A DNA stretch of 64,000 nt from Flavipsychrobacter stenotrophus (GCF_002954265.1 NZ_PPSL01000002.1:186001-250000); one strand, 5' to 3'. Positions 55,232 through 64,000 are shown, counted from the first letter of the stretch. Notes: generated from the sequence alone by a model not told the origin. A program made the numbers and translations.

Positions 55232-55467
55232 TCTATTTAGCAGCATTCCACTTGTGTAGCCATTATCCCATAATGGCATAAAGGGGATATAACGGCATAT
55301 TATGACCCATTTCGGGCGCAGATCTATCATTTCGATAAATGTTCTATCTCAGTCATTTTCAGACCGCTCTCCGCTCTGTTCCTTTCGCGCTCCATCTGTT
55401 GGCACGGCTTTTTAATAGTTTATACAAGAAGGCATAAGTGAATTTGAACTATTAAAAAACAAACGTC

Positions 55468-56172
55468 ATGAAAAAAGCATTATTAGCGCTATCTATACTA
55501 GGTGTTACCTGTTTAAGCGCAAACGCACAAACAAAAATTACAACTACTACAACTACAGTTAGCACTGAAACCGCTAAAGCTGTAGATACGCCCAATTATG
55601 CAAAGAACTACAAGGTGTGTAAAGGCAGCTCTACCTACTATGTATGCGGCGATAAGCCATCTGGCAAAAAGAGAACTGTAGCTACCAAAACAACTAAAGC
55701 GCGCACTGCTACGGCCGCGGTAAATACTACTCCTGCAATACCATCTGCACAGGGACCTAATGCCAAAAACTTCAAGGTATGCAAGGGCAATGGCAACTAT
55801 CACATTTGCGATGAACCACAGAATGCAACCAACACAGTACCCGGCCCTACTACCAAACTGGCTGTAGGTACGGCAGATAAGAAACCTATCAAAAAGACCA
55901 CTACGGTTACCGAAAATGGTGTTGTAGCCACAACCACTACACAAACATTCGCTCAGCCACCTGCAACACCGAAATCACAATCTATTGCTGATCAGTCTGA
56001 CAATACGTTACCTGTAGCTACCGTTACCGGCCACGTAGATACCATAAACAACGCCAATGCTCCATACCATGGTAAGAACAGCCCGCAGTATGATGGCGCA
56101 CAAAAAAACAAAGCACGTAATCTGAACACACCTCCGGGATCACCCAATTCAATACCCATCAGTCAGAAATAA
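55468..56172 (+). CDS. Secreted Thr-rich protein with two Cys-motif repeats, function unknown
   Basis: This 234-aa exported protein has a signal peptide (ALLALSILGVTCLSANAQ). It contains a repeated motif: AKNYKVCKGSSTYYVCGDKP at about 45-64 and AKNFKVCKGNGNYHICDEP at about 99-117. Each holds a Cys-x8-Cys pair, suggesting a small disulfide-stabilised unit. The linkers are rich in Thr, Lys and Pro, with runs such as KITTTTTTVSTET. No T9SS domain or lipobox was found, so the protein is probably periplasmic or released. No family is recognised. A terminator follows. Confidence 0.75.
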   Translation: MKKALLALSILGVTCLSANAQTKITTTTTTVSTETAKAVDTPNYAKNYKVCKGSSTYYVCGDKPSGKKRTVATKTTKARTATAAVNTTPAIPSAQGPNAKNFKVCKGNGNYHICDEPQNATNTVPGPTTKLAVGTADKKPIKKTTTVTENGVVATTTTQTFAQPPATPKSQSIADQSDNTLPVATVTGHVDTINNANAPYHGKNSPQYDGAQKNKARNLNTPPGSPNSIPISQK

Positions 56173-56191
56173 TCATTTTTATAGTTCAGAA

Positions 56192-56228
56192 AATAGCCCG
56201 CTCTTTTATTGGAGCGGGTTATTTTTTT
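56192..56228 (+). terminator. Terminator of the Cys-repeat protein gene
   Basis: The stem CCCGCTC with GAGCGGG, extended by A/T pairs, has an 8-nt loop and is followed by seven T residues. It begins 20 bp past the stop codon. Confidence 0.85.
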
Positions 56229-56366
56229 GTAGAAAACACTCCCAAATATTGCATAACAAAATAAAACACATATCCCTGCAGGCTTACATTCCAGAAAAGA
56301 TATCCACATTTTTTGGCTATGTGGTGAGGTCGTAATTAATTTTACACCACTAAAAAGCGCATCACC

Positions 56367-56963
56367 ATGACCACACAATTAAATCCCGATCTGCTGACCA
56401 CCATCGCTCAGAAACTCGCCAACCAGATCATCGCATTCCAGCAGTTTATCGAAGCCCGCCCTGTGGGCCAGCAATTCCCCACAATTCAGGAAGCCAATCA
56501 ACAACACAAGCTGATCACCTGCCTGCTCAGGCTGGTAAAACAACCCGCCCGTCCACGTAAAGAAAAAGTACAGGACCCATCGGATATCGCAGCTTTAAAT
56601 TCCTGGGCAAAGACGGTTAATGACATCTTTTCCATGCCTACAGAAAGTGATCTTCCGGCAAAAGAGGTTGCGCCAAAATTCAATACCCCCGCCATTACCC
56701 AGCGCGACTTCGATCAGTACGGACATCTGTTGGGCAAAAGCAGCTTTGCCAATCTTACAGACAAAACCACAATAAAATTCAACGGCAGATATGTAAATGC
56801 AAAATGGCTGGAATATAACTTGTTCCAGTATTGCTTACCCGCTGACAATCGTCATTTTATAGATGATGCCCGAAAGGTAATTGGCGAGGTAGACCATAAG
56901 ATCACGCAAGAGAGCATTGCGGCTTATCTGGCTGGCAAAACAATGCAAAAGTTGGCTGCATAG
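56367..56963 (+). CDS. Hypothetical protein, 198 aa
   Basis: A predicted soluble protein with no signal peptide, starting MTTQLNPDLLTTIAQKLANQ. The first 80 residues look helical; a basic stretch (PARPRKEKV) follows, then a mixed region (FNGRYVNAKWLEYNLFQY) and a helical end. Codon use resembles that of neighbouring genes, and the spacing to the terminator-like hairpin at 56970 supports a real gene. No family or motif was recognised. The nearest genes give no clue to its function. Confidence 0.65.
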   Translation: MTTQLNPDLLTTIAQKLANQIIAFQQFIEARPVGQQFPTIQEANQQHKLITCLLRLVKQPARPRKEKVQDPSDIAALNSWAKTVNDIFSMPTESDLPAKEVAPKFNTPAITQRDFDQYGHLLGKSSFANLTDKTTIKFNGRYVNAKWLEYNLFQYCLPADNRHFIDDARKVIGEVDHKITQESIAAYLAGKTMQKLAA

Positions 56964-56969
56964 TTATAT

Positions 56970-57003
56970 AGATTTGACAACTTTCCTAAAAGTTGTCAAA
57001 TCT
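56970..57003. terminator. Bidirectional hairpin, second copy of a repeated element
   Basis: The arms AGATTTGACAACTTT (56970-56984) and their exact complement (56989-57003), with a 4-nt loop, lie between convergent genes. The sequence matches the hairpin at 46059-46092 almost exactly. Confidence 0.75.
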
Positions 57004-57024
57004 GCACTGGTCCTCTGGTTTCAG

Positions 57025-57642
57025 CTACACCTCCTCCTTCTTCGGCACACTACCAAACACTACATCCCACAACACCGAGCTTACGCCAAAACCTTTATCA
57101 GGCTGTTTGTAGTGATGCAGGTGATGATTGCGCCAGAGTGCCTTTAGGTACTTTGGCGGAGCAAAGGCATGAATGGCATAATGCATAGAGCCATAGAGGA
57201 TATAACCAAAAAGAAAACCGGGAAAGAAGGCCAGTGCATCCCAACCCAGTGCTGCATACATTGAGTAGTATATGATCACCGCCAGTATAACACTGGGCAC
57301 CGGTGGCATAAATAGTCTGTCCTTGTCGCGGGGATATTCATGGTGCACCCCATGTATGGTATAAAGTATGCGCTGCGCCCAAGCACTGTCGGCTATTATG
57401 TGAAATATATAGCGGTGCATGGCATACTCAAAAAGAGTCCAGGTAAGAATACCACCAAAAAAAAGTAGTACTTCACGACCTAAGGCCAGTTCTCTTGTAT
57501 GCGCCCCGTAATAGAGCATGGCGGCTATCACCGGGAAATACATTGTATAAACAATGGCGGGGTGTGTTTTGGTCATCAGTTCCAGCACTCCGTTCTGAAA
57601 TAATCTGGCCTGTCCTTTGTTTTTGATCTTTGCGATTTCCAT
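57025..57642 (-). CDS. Fatty acid hydroxylase superfamily membrane enzyme
   Basis: This 205-aa integral membrane di-iron enzyme has about four hydrophobic segments and the histidine clusters of the superfamily: HRYIFH (about 77-82), HGVHHEYP (about 97-104), HYAIHAF (about 154-160) and HHLHHY (about 173-178). The pattern is closest to fatty acid 2-hydroxylases and sterol desaturase-like proteins, which hydroxylate lipid chains with O2. In Bacteroidota a target such as sphingolipid or ornithine-lipid acyl chains is possible, but the substrate is not shown here. The ATG at 57642 gives a normal length. It is transcribed toward the hairpin at 56970-57003. Confidence 0.88.
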   Translation of the reverse strand: MEIAKIKNKGQARLFQNGVLELMTKTHPAIVYTMYFPVIAAMLYYGAHTRELALGREVLLFFGGILTWTLFEYAMHRYIFHIIADSAWAQRILYTIHGVHHEYPRDKDRLFMPPVPSVILAVIIYYSMYAALGWDALAFFPGFLFGYILYGSMHYAIHAFAPPKYLKALWRNHHLHHYKQPDKGFGVSSVLWDVVFGSVPKKEEV

Positions 57643-57894
57643 GTTTCCCGGTTGAGTAGATTAGGGATAAATGCCATCTGCCTTTCACATTTAAATTACA
57701 ACCTCTTATATTATAAAGATACAGCGGCAACACTTATCACGAAAAATTCTATTGCAAAAATTATGCCAGCGGGAAGGAAAATGGGCTGACCATGTAATAA
57801 TGACTTTTCTTCACATATGCACGCTGAAAGCACCCTGGTGCTCAACTTCTGATAAGACACCAAGCGCACCTACATTCTAAATAAAGCTAATAAA

Positions 57895-58362
57895 TTAAGA
57901 CAGTAATTTCTGGCGAACGAGGAATTCAAGTTGTTCGTTACTGATGGTGAGTTTGCTGTTCATTTCCTTTTCATCTACCTTTTCCCTGAAAACCTCATAT
58001 GCTTTGGTGATGGTCATATCTAATTCTTCTTCATTCCAGGGTTTGGTGAGGTAGTGGAATATCTTGCCTTTGTTTACCGCGTCTATAACAGCATTCATGT
58101 CGGCATAGCCGGTAAGTAATATTCTTGTAGGTAGCGGAAACTCGTCAATAATATTTTCCAGAAACTCAACTCCAGTCATATTAGGCATTCGCTGATCGGT
58201 AATGATAACATTAACGTCATTATTCTTTAACACCTTTATAGCCTCTTCTCCGCTTATGGCAGTCAACACTTTATACTTTATCCTAAAGACAGCTTTGAAA
58301 GAAACAAGATTGTTTTCCTCGTCGTCAACATATAAGACCACTATCTTGTTGGGCTTGGACAT
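57895..58362 (-). CDS. Response regulator, single receiver domain with coiled tail
   Basis: This 155-aa two-component receiver has the acidic pair D13/D14 (YVDDEENN), phospho-acceptor D56 (VIITDQRMP), T84 and K107 (YLTKPW), all conserved. A helical tail (about 120-155) replaces an output domain, so it probably acts through protein contacts. Its start region, KIVVLYVDDEENNL and FKAVFR, closely resembles the partial receiver at 63844-64000 (KIKVLYIDDEQNNL and FKATFR), so the two are sister genes flanking the enzyme/kinase cluster. It diverges from the ThiF-nitroreductase gene, with 122 bp between them. Confidence 0.9.
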   Translation of the reverse strand: MSKPNKIVVLYVDDEENNLVSFKAVFRIKYKVLTAISGEEAIKVLKNNDVNVIITDQRMPNMTGVEFLENIIDEFPLPTRILLTGYADMNAVIDAVNKGKIFHYLTKPWNEEELDMTITKAYEVFREKVDEKEMNSKLTISNEQLEFLVRQKLLS

Positions 58363-58484
58363 ATATTATTATAATTTTACTAAGATGTAACTCTACGCAA
58401 GATAATAAAATAATTGGAAATTACCTCGGTCTCATTGTATATTTATGTCCAAAACAAATTACAGTTTAAACAAACAGTTCTGCT

Positions 58485-60785
58485 ATGTTAACAGAAAGAT
58501 TACAATTTACAAAAAATCTAAATGAGTTGTATGTACCCTCATTATTCAGGCTTGCGGATAGTGGCGATCTGAAAGCATTTAATGAGCTACTTGCCAACGA
58601 TAGCATAATGGTCTTTGATGAAATATATGACCAATTAAGAGAACTGATCAAAAGCCGCAATCCAAAACAAAAACTTACCGCAGCCGACTATGAACTGCGC
58701 ATAGCCCAACACATTGGCAGCACTCCTATCACTGAATATGGCGTATGGGCGTACTACCCATGGTCTCAAAGATTGGTGCATATCCTTGATAAAGAAGAAT
58801 TTATAGAGCTACGCACATCGGCCAACAAAAATAAAATAACAATAGCTGAGCGCGAACGCCTGGCCACAAAGAAGGTAGGTGTTATAGGTCTGTCGGTAGG
58901 ACAGTCGGTATCCATGACGCTGGCGCTGGAAAGAGGATGCGGAGAACTACGTATTGCGGACTTTGACAGGCTGGAGCTGAACAACATGAACCGCATACGC
59001 ACAGGTGTACATAACCTGGGATTATTAAAGACCTATGCAGTTGCAAGGGAAATAGCAGAACTGGACCCCTACTTTAAAGTGGTCTGTTTTTCTGAAGGCA
59101 TTACCGAAGCGAATATCCATCAGTTCTTTACCGAAAACGGGAAATTAGACCTCGTTATAGACGAATGTGACGGTGTTAACATAAAAATATTGTGCAGAAT
59201 AAAGGCCCGCGAACTGAATGTGCCGGTATTGATGGAGGCCAGCGACCGTGGAACTCTGGATGTAGAACGATTTGACCTGGAACCCGACAGACCAATCATA
59301 CACGGTTGGTTAGAAGGGCTAACCCTGGATTTTGAGATCATTAATAAGCTCAAAACGGCCGAAGAAAAGCTACCATACATGCTACCTATTTCAGGATTAG
59401 ACACGCTGTCGCCAAGAATGAAGGCTTCAATGGTGGAAATTGAGCAGACCATCACCACCTGGCCTCAACTGGCTACTGCGGTAACACTTGGCGGAGCACT
59501 CACAGCCGATACGTGTCGCAGAATATTCCTCGACCAATTCACCAATTCGGGCAGATACTTTATAGACCTGGAAGAGCTGATACCGGATACCCGCGAGAAG
59601 CCTGTGATCAACTACCACATTGAGGAACAGCCACTTACAGTTGACTACATGAATGAATTGGCGGCAGAAGCCACTGCTGGCATGCAACTACACAGCGAGT
59701 TGCCGGAACGGGCAGTACTTATGGAATTGCTGGAAGCAGCCAGACAAGCGCCGTCGGCAGGCAATAACCAGCCATGGAAGTGGCACCTCACCAATTCCTG
59801 CCTTTTCCTGTTTCACGACAGGATACGCTCAGTAACCTTTGGCGACTTTGAAGATATAGCATCTTATGTAGCTTTGGGAGCTGCGGTGGAGAACCTGGAA
59901 CTGGCAGCACACAAACACCACATAGGGCTCGACATTACACCATTTCCTATTGACAGTAAAAAATTGATAGCCGTTATCCGCTTCAGTAAAGAGGCAACAG
60001 CGAACGGGCTTTATATGCCTGATGAACTGGTAAAGGAAATAGGCAATAGATTTACAAACCGTAATCTGGGGCCGAGGGTGGCACTTGAAGCAGACGCGAT
60101 AACACAGCTGCGGGCAGCGGTGGCATCTATTCCCGGTGCAGAACTATTGCTAAAAGAAGATGAAGCCGATATGGCCGAGCTGGCCGACATTATGAGCTCT
60201 TCTGAAAGGCTGCGTATGCTGCACGCCGAGGGGCACTATGAGTTTTATAACAAGGAAGTGAGGTGGGACGACGAACATAGCCGCACCACCGCAGATGGCA
60301 TTGACATAGGTACACTGGATGTAAAACCGTCTGAAGTAGTAGGTCTGAAACTGGTAAAAGACCCGAGGGTGGTAGCGCTGCTGGCCGAATGGAGAGGCGG
60401 CAAAGGCCTGGAAAGTATAGCCAGAAAAGCGATTGCCAGCGCATCGGGTATAGGTCTTATAGTGATGCCGAAATATAGTCCGCTCGACTACTTCATGGGT
60501 GGTAGGGCTGTAGAGCGTATGTGGTTGATGGCATCTAAACTGAATGTCTCCATGCAGCCTATGCTGGCCGCACCGCTGCACTTTGCACGGCTCAACCATG
60601 GAAATGGAGAAGGACTGCCGGACTTTATGAAAGAAGAATTTACTGAACTTTATAAAAGGTTTGAAAGAGTATTCCCCGGCCTGGAAGGAAAGGGCGAGAT
60701 ATTCTTGTTTCGTTTATGTATAGCTAAAACGCCATCAGTTAAATCGTATCGCTTACCTTTAGTAAATATATTAACGGAGTCGTAA
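58485..60785 (+). CDS. ThiF/E1-like and nitroreductase fusion protein (Rv1355c family)
   Basis: This 766-aa fusion has an N-terminal helical region (1-120), an E1/ThiF-type adenylation domain (about 125-345) and a nitroreductase-like flavin domain (about 405-760). ThiF marks are GLSVGQ (135-140, a variant nucleotide loop), D159/D161 (ADFD), NNMNR (166-170), K182 and D226/D229. The flavin site motif is ARQAPSAGNNQPW (419-431). The layout matches the Rv1355c family named from Mycobacterium tuberculosis. ThiF domains activate carboxylates as adenylates; nitroreductases do flavin redox steps. Together they suggest small-molecule modification. The substrate is unknown. The stop codon abuts the next ATG (TAAATG), so the two products likely act together. 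Confidence 0.87.
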   Translation: MLTERLQFTKNLNELYVPSLFRLADSGDLKAFNELLANDSIMVFDEIYDQLRELIKSRNPKQKLTAADYELRIAQHIGSTPITEYGVWAYYPWSQRLVHILDKEEFIELRTSANKNKITIAERERLATKKVGVIGLSVGQSVSMTLALERGCGELRIADFDRLELNNMNRIRTGVHNLGLLKTYAVAREIAELDPYFKVVCFSEGITEANIHQFFTENGKLDLVIDECDGVNIKILCRIKARELNVPVLMEASDRGTLDVERFDLEPDRPIIHGWLEGLTLDFEIINKLKTAEEKLPYMLPISGLDTLSPRMKASMVEIEQTITTWPQLATAVTLGGALTADTCRRIFLDQFTNSGRYFIDLEELIPDTREKPVINYHIEEQPLTVDYMNELAAEATAGMQLHSELPERAVLMELLEAARQAPSAGNNQPWKWHLTNSCLFLFHDRIRSVTFGDFEDIASYVALGAAVENLELAAHKHHIGLDITPFPIDSKKLIAVIRFSKEATANGLYMPDELVKEIGNRFTNRNLGPRVALEADAITQLRAAVASIPGAELLLKEDEADMAELADIMSSSERLRMLHAEGHYEFYNKEVRWDDEHSRTTADGIDIGTLDVKPSEVVGLKLVKDPRVVALLAEWRGGKGLESIARKAIASASGIGLIVMPKYSPLDYFMGGRAVERMWLMASKLNVSMQPMLAAPLHFARLNHGNGEGLPDFMKEEFTELYKRFERVFPGLEGKGEIFLFRLCIAKTPSVKSYRLPLVNILTES

Positions 60786-61487
60786 ATGGGTGAATTAATA
60801 AGAATACGAGCATTCCGGGCAATTGATGACGAACCTGCGTGCAATTTGTATGCAAAGGAGCATATGGACGTGCTGAAGATATTTGGCATAACCAAGATCA
60901 CCACGGCCAACAATAGCTGGATAAAGAACCCTAATGTCTACGTAATAATGGCAGAGCGGGTATCTGATAACCAACCCGTTGGTGGTGCACGTGTGCATTT
61001 ATACCATGAAGACTATCCATTGCCCATGGATGACGCTGTTAAAGACTTTGACCCATCAGTAAAAGAATTATTGGCCCGCCACGCCCGCAGTGGAGGAACA
61101 GGTGAAATATGCGGGTTATGGAATTCGCGCGATGTGGCCGGTTGGGGTATCGGCACCATGTTCCTGTCACGGGCCGGCGTATCCCTGTGCACTCAGTTGC
61201 CCATGCAAACTATGCACGTGTTGTGTGCAGAACACACTATTGGCATTACGCTGGAAAAAGGATTTGTTATTGAAAAAGAACTAGGCAACAGCGGAACCTT
61301 CTACTACCCTAAAGAAGGACTTGTTGCCACCGCCGCAGTGATCAATGATGTGCGCACGCTGGCAGACGCTAATGAGGTAGACCGGAATATAATAATGAGC
61401 CTTCGGGAAAACCCGTTGCAGACGAGGGAAGAAACCAACAACGAACATAAAATTAAGATCGAATATCAGCTTCGCTTAAATTTATAA
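60786..61487 (+). CDS. GNAT-like acyltransferase, possibly an N-acyl amino acid synthase
   Basis: This 233-aa protein shows a GNAT-like core: GGARVHLYHED (67-76, strand 4), RDVAGWGIGTMF (115-126, acyl-CoA/ACP loop) and a C-terminal ITLEKGFVIEKEL segment. The overall pattern resembles FeeM-type N-acyl amino acid synthases and autoinducer synthases, which join a fatty acyl group to an amino compound. The gene starts directly after the stop of the ThiF-nitroreductase gene, with no gap, and is followed 40 bp later by a receptor kinase. It may make the signal that the kinase senses, but this is inference. Plain N-acetylation is the main alternative. Confidence 0.65.
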   Translation: MGELIRIRAFRAIDDEPACNLYAKEHMDVLKIFGITKITTANNSWIKNPNVYVIMAERVSDNQPVGGARVHLYHEDYPLPMDDAVKDFDPSVKELLARHARSGGTGEICGLWNSRDVAGWGIGTMFLSRAGVSLCTQLPMQTMHVLCAEHTIGITLEKGFVIEKELGNSGTFYYPKEGLVATAAVINDVRTLADANEVDRNIIMSLRENPLQTREETNNEHKIKIEYQLRLNL

Positions 61488-61527
61488 AATTAATATCGTA
61501 CTATTATTCTTTCTGACTTAAAGACAT

Positions 61528-63675
61528 ATGAAAACAATTTATTCTTTAGTTGTTTTTGCGGTTTCGTTATTTGTTTACAGTGCTGCCAAAGGCCAGGCGT
61601 TTGTTTATACCGACTCCAACCAGGTAAACATAGTAGGTAAATATGTGGGTGTATTTGAAGACCCGACCAACCAACTAACATTTGACGAGGTAAGACTGGC
61701 TGATAAATTCAAGCCGTCGGAAAAGGAAGTCCCCAATTTCGGCATCACGAACTCTACTTACTGGCTAAAACTGGAAGTAGAAAATAAAACTACCGACCCG
61801 CGCCTTCTGCTTACGTTGTCCTATCCTCAACTGGATGAGGTTGACTTCTTCAAACCAGACAGCAACGGCGCATATCGCGAAATTAAGAGCGGCGAGCAAG
61901 TAGAGATAAGCAAAAGAATTTATTCCAGCCAGAATTTCATTTTCAATCTTAATCTTCCGCAGCAGGTAAAAAAGATCTACTACTTTAAGATAAAGAGCAG
62001 CGAGCAGATATTAGTACCCATAAGCCTGGGAGCTACCAATGTGGTCTTTAATGCCATCAATAATCAGGACAACCTGACCAGCATCTATCTCGGTATCATC
62101 TTTGTGATGATCTTTTACAACATCTTCGTTTACCTGAGTGTAAAAGATAAAAGCTACCTCTATTATGTATTCTACATTCTGTTTGTAGGACTTACGCAGA
62201 TAGGCTTCCAGGGTTATAGCTACCGGTACTTCTGGCCAACATTACCTGCACTTGCCAATAACAGCGTGATACTTTTCCCTGCGTTAACGGGTATTACCGC
62301 AATAGAATTTTTTAAGAAGTTTCTATATGCCGACGGAGCACCTAAAAAGGTAAACATCATCCTCAACCTGCTTAATGTTTTTTACCTGGTTAACTGTGTG
62401 CTAAGCCTGGCCGGGCTGCATCAATTAAGCCAGCAATTGTTGCAACCCAATGCTATGATCGCCTCGTTCATCATACTGGGCTTGTCTATCAATGCGATCA
62501 GAAAAGGCAGCAGGCCGGCTATATTTTTCCTGGTGGCGTGGGTTACCTTCCTGATGGGTATTATCGTCTTCATTCTTAAAGACGTAGGTGTATTACCTTA
62601 TAATAACTTCACCAATTACATACTGCAGATCGGGTCGGCAATTGAAGTAGTGGTGCTATCGTTTGCCCTGGCAGATAAGATAAACATTTACAGAAAGGAG
62701 AAAGAAATATCTCAGGCAGCTACTTTGAGTGCGTTGAAAGAAAATGAAAAGATCATCACCGAGCAAAACATAGTGCTGGAAAAAAGGGTGGACGAAAGAA
62801 CACTTGAATTGAACCTGTCTAACAAGGAACTGAACAAGGCGATGACCGAACTGAAGGAAGCAGAGACGCAATTGGTGGAATCTGAGAAAATGGCGTCTTT
62901 AGGTCAGTTGACGGCAGGGATAGCCCATGAGATCAACAACCCCATAAACTTTGTAACTTCTAATGTAAAACCACTGAACAGGGATGTACGCATGCTGCTG
63001 GAAACGGTAGATGTACTGGAAAAAATTGCCATTGAAAACATACCGGTGGCCGAAAAACAAAAACAAATAGCCGAATATAAGGAAGAGATAGATTACGATT
63101 ACCTGAAGGTAGAGATAGATCAATTGCTCAGCGGAATAGGAGAAGGTGCATCAAGGACTGCCGAGATAGTAAAAGGCCTGCGTATCTTCTCAAGGCTTGA
63201 TGAGGATGACCTCAAAAAAGCAGATATCAATGAAGGCCTGGAGTCTACCCTTATTATAGCAAATAACCTGCTGAATAATGTGATAAAGGTTGATAAGCAC
63301 TACAGCAACATCCCATTGATAGAATGCTATCCCGGCAAGCTTAATCAGGTGTTTCTCAATATGATATCCAACGCAGTTTATGCAATTAAGAAAAAATATG
63401 CCGATAAAGATGGTGGTATTTTGGGGATAAAAACGTATATTGATGACAACCACCTGGCCATATCTATTTCAGACAATGGAACAGGCATGGATGAACAGAC
63501 CAAAAAGAAATTGTTTGAACCATTTTTTACTACAAAAGATGTAGGAGAAGGTACCGGTTTAGGACTTTCGATCGCCTACAATACTATTGTAAAACACAAC
63601 GGATCGGTACAGATAAATTCGGAATTGGGACAGGGGACCGAATTTATTATTAAATTACCTTTGATACAGAAGTGA
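61528..63675 (+). CDS. 7TMR-DISM sensor histidine kinase
   Basis: This 715-aa receptor kinase has a signal peptide (about 1-23), an extracytoplasmic 7TMR-DISMED2-like beta-sandwich (about 40-165), and seven membrane segments (about 180-390: YLGIIFVMIFYNIFVYLSV; YLYYVFYILFVGLTQIGF). A coiled coil (about 395-460) leads to the kinase: H-box H467 (GIAHEINNPINF), N-box (FLNMISNAVYAI), G1 (SDNGTGMD), F-box (LFEPFFTTKD) and G2 (GTGLGLSIAYN). All catalytic motifs are intact. The extracellular domain probably binds a small ligand. It sits between two enzyme genes and a receiver gene, all on the same strand. Confidence 0.92.
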   Translation: MKTIYSLVVFAVSLFVYSAAKGQAFVYTDSNQVNIVGKYVGVFEDPTNQLTFDEVRLADKFKPSEKEVPNFGITNSTYWLKLEVENKTTDPRLLLTLSYPQLDEVDFFKPDSNGAYREIKSGEQVEISKRIYSSQNFIFNLNLPQQVKKIYYFKIKSSEQILVPISLGATNVVFNAINNQDNLTSIYLGIIFVMIFYNIFVYLSVKDKSYLYYVFYILFVGLTQIGFQGYSYRYFWPTLPALANNSVILFPALTGITAIEFFKKFLYADGAPKKVNIILNLLNVFYLVNCVLSLAGLHQLSQQLLQPNAMIASFIILGLSINAIRKGSRPAIFFLVAWVTFLMGIIVFILKDVGVLPYNNFTNYILQIGSAIEVVVLSFALADKINIYRKEKEISQAATLSALKENEKIITEQNIVLEKRVDERTLELNLSNKELNKAMTELKEAETQLVESEKMASLGQLTAGIAHEINNPINFVTSNVKPLNRDVRMLLETVDVLEKIAIENIPVAEKQKQIAEYKEEIDYDYLKVEIDQLLSGIGEGASRTAEIVKGLRIFSRLDEDDLKKADINEGLESTLIIANNLLNNVIKVDKHYSNIPLIECYPGKLNQVFLNMISNAVYAIKKKYADKDGGILGIKTYIDDNHLAISISDNGTGMDEQTKKKLFEPFFTTKDVGEGTGLGLSIAYNTIVKHNGSVQINSELGQGTEFIIKLPLIQK

Positions 63676-63732
63676 AATGTTTAAGTAAGCATATACAACC
63701 AACACCGTAAATTACCCACATAACGCATTAAA

Positions 63733-63759
63733 TTGATGATGCGTAAATAACATCATCAA
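63733..63759. promoter_or_regulatory. Inverted repeat between the kinase and receiver genes
   Basis: TTGATGATG (63733-63741) and CATCATCAA (63751-63759) are separated by nine bases. It lies 58 bp past the kinase stop and could be an operator for the second receiver gene. No U tract follows, so a terminator is less likely. Confidence 0.4.
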
Positions 63760-63843
63760 AGAATTGACTTTAGAATAGTTTGACTATTAAAAATAGAACC
63801 CGAATTATTATTTTTTAATTCAAGACAGGATTAAATTAAACCG

Positions 63844-64000
63844 ATGGAAAAAATAAAGGTTCTATATATTGATGATGAACAAAATAACTTGAATGGGTTT
63901 AAAGCCACCTTCAGGTTCGACTATACCATATTCATAGCAGCAACCACTACAAAAGCAAAAGAGTACCTACGTGACCATAACGATATAAAGATCATACTCT
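63844..64000 (+). CDS. Response regulator, partial (cut by the window end)
   Basis: Only the first 52 residues are present. They match the start of a receiver domain, with the acidic pair in KVLYIDDEQNNL and a FKATFRFDY segment nearly identical in pattern to the receiver at 57895-58362. The phospho-acceptor Asp lies just beyond the window edge. The gene starts 168 bp after the kinase, and it is probably that kinase's partner. Any output domain is unseen. Confidence 0.85.
   Translation, partial: MEKIKVLYIDDEQNNLNGFKATFRFDYTIFIAATTTKAKEYLRDHNDIKIIL

Overview
The window looks like chromosomal DNA of a Bacteroidota bacterium, most likely Chitinophagaceae or a close relative. The evidence is eight secreted proteins ending in type IX secretion (T9SS) sorting domains, a TonB-dependent receptor with a carboxypeptidase-like N-terminal domain, a GtrA protein, a DUF2723 protein, an IPExxxVDY protein, and repeated TAnnTTTG promoter boxes just upstream of genes. 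The family assignment is inference; no rRNA or tRNA gene was seen.

Layout. 1-23.6 kb: two giant cell-surface proteins (4751 and 2769 aa, minus strand) with different N-terminal parts but a homologous C-terminal module of about 800 aa or more. 23.8-31.1 kb: further secreted proteins on the minus strand: a T9SS phospholipase D-like protein, a choice-of-anchor L protein with a gliding-type C-terminus, a zinc hydrolase of the S1/P1 nuclease-phospholipase C fold, and two T9SS proteins of unknown role. 31.2-36.1 kb: a DUF5689 lipoprotein and TonB-dependent receptor operon, divergent from a secreted endonuclease/exonuclease/phosphatase-family enzyme; together these suggest nucleic-acid or phosphoester scavenging. 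36.3-46 kb: GtrA protein, CorC/HlyC transporter, 3-hydroxyanthranilate dioxygenase, NHL-repeat T9SS protein, glycosyltransferase, rsmG, di-haem peroxidase and two paralogous small outer-membrane proteins. 46.1-47.6 kb: a coupled SdpA/SdpB-type pair with no SdpC precursor visible. 47.8-57.6 kb: DUF2723 protein, IPExxxVDY protein, SPFH protein, T9SS protein, AraC regulator, two unknown proteins and a fatty-acid hydroxylase. 57.9-64 kb: a response regulator, a ThiF-nitroreductase fusion, a GNAT/acyl-amino-acid-synthase-like protein, a 7TM histidine kinase and a second response regulator cut by the window edge.

The most promising undescribed system is this last cluster: two putative small-molecule enzymes joined with no gap, next to a 7TM receptor kinase and two sister receiver proteins, which could make and sense a signal. 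The SdpAB pair without a precursor is the second candidate. Other unusual structure includes domains nested inside Ig-like repeats in the first giant protein, a 2.2-kb internal duplication in the same gene, dispersed 7-bp tandem arrays (two touching stop codons, one touching a promoter), and small families of intergenic hairpins.
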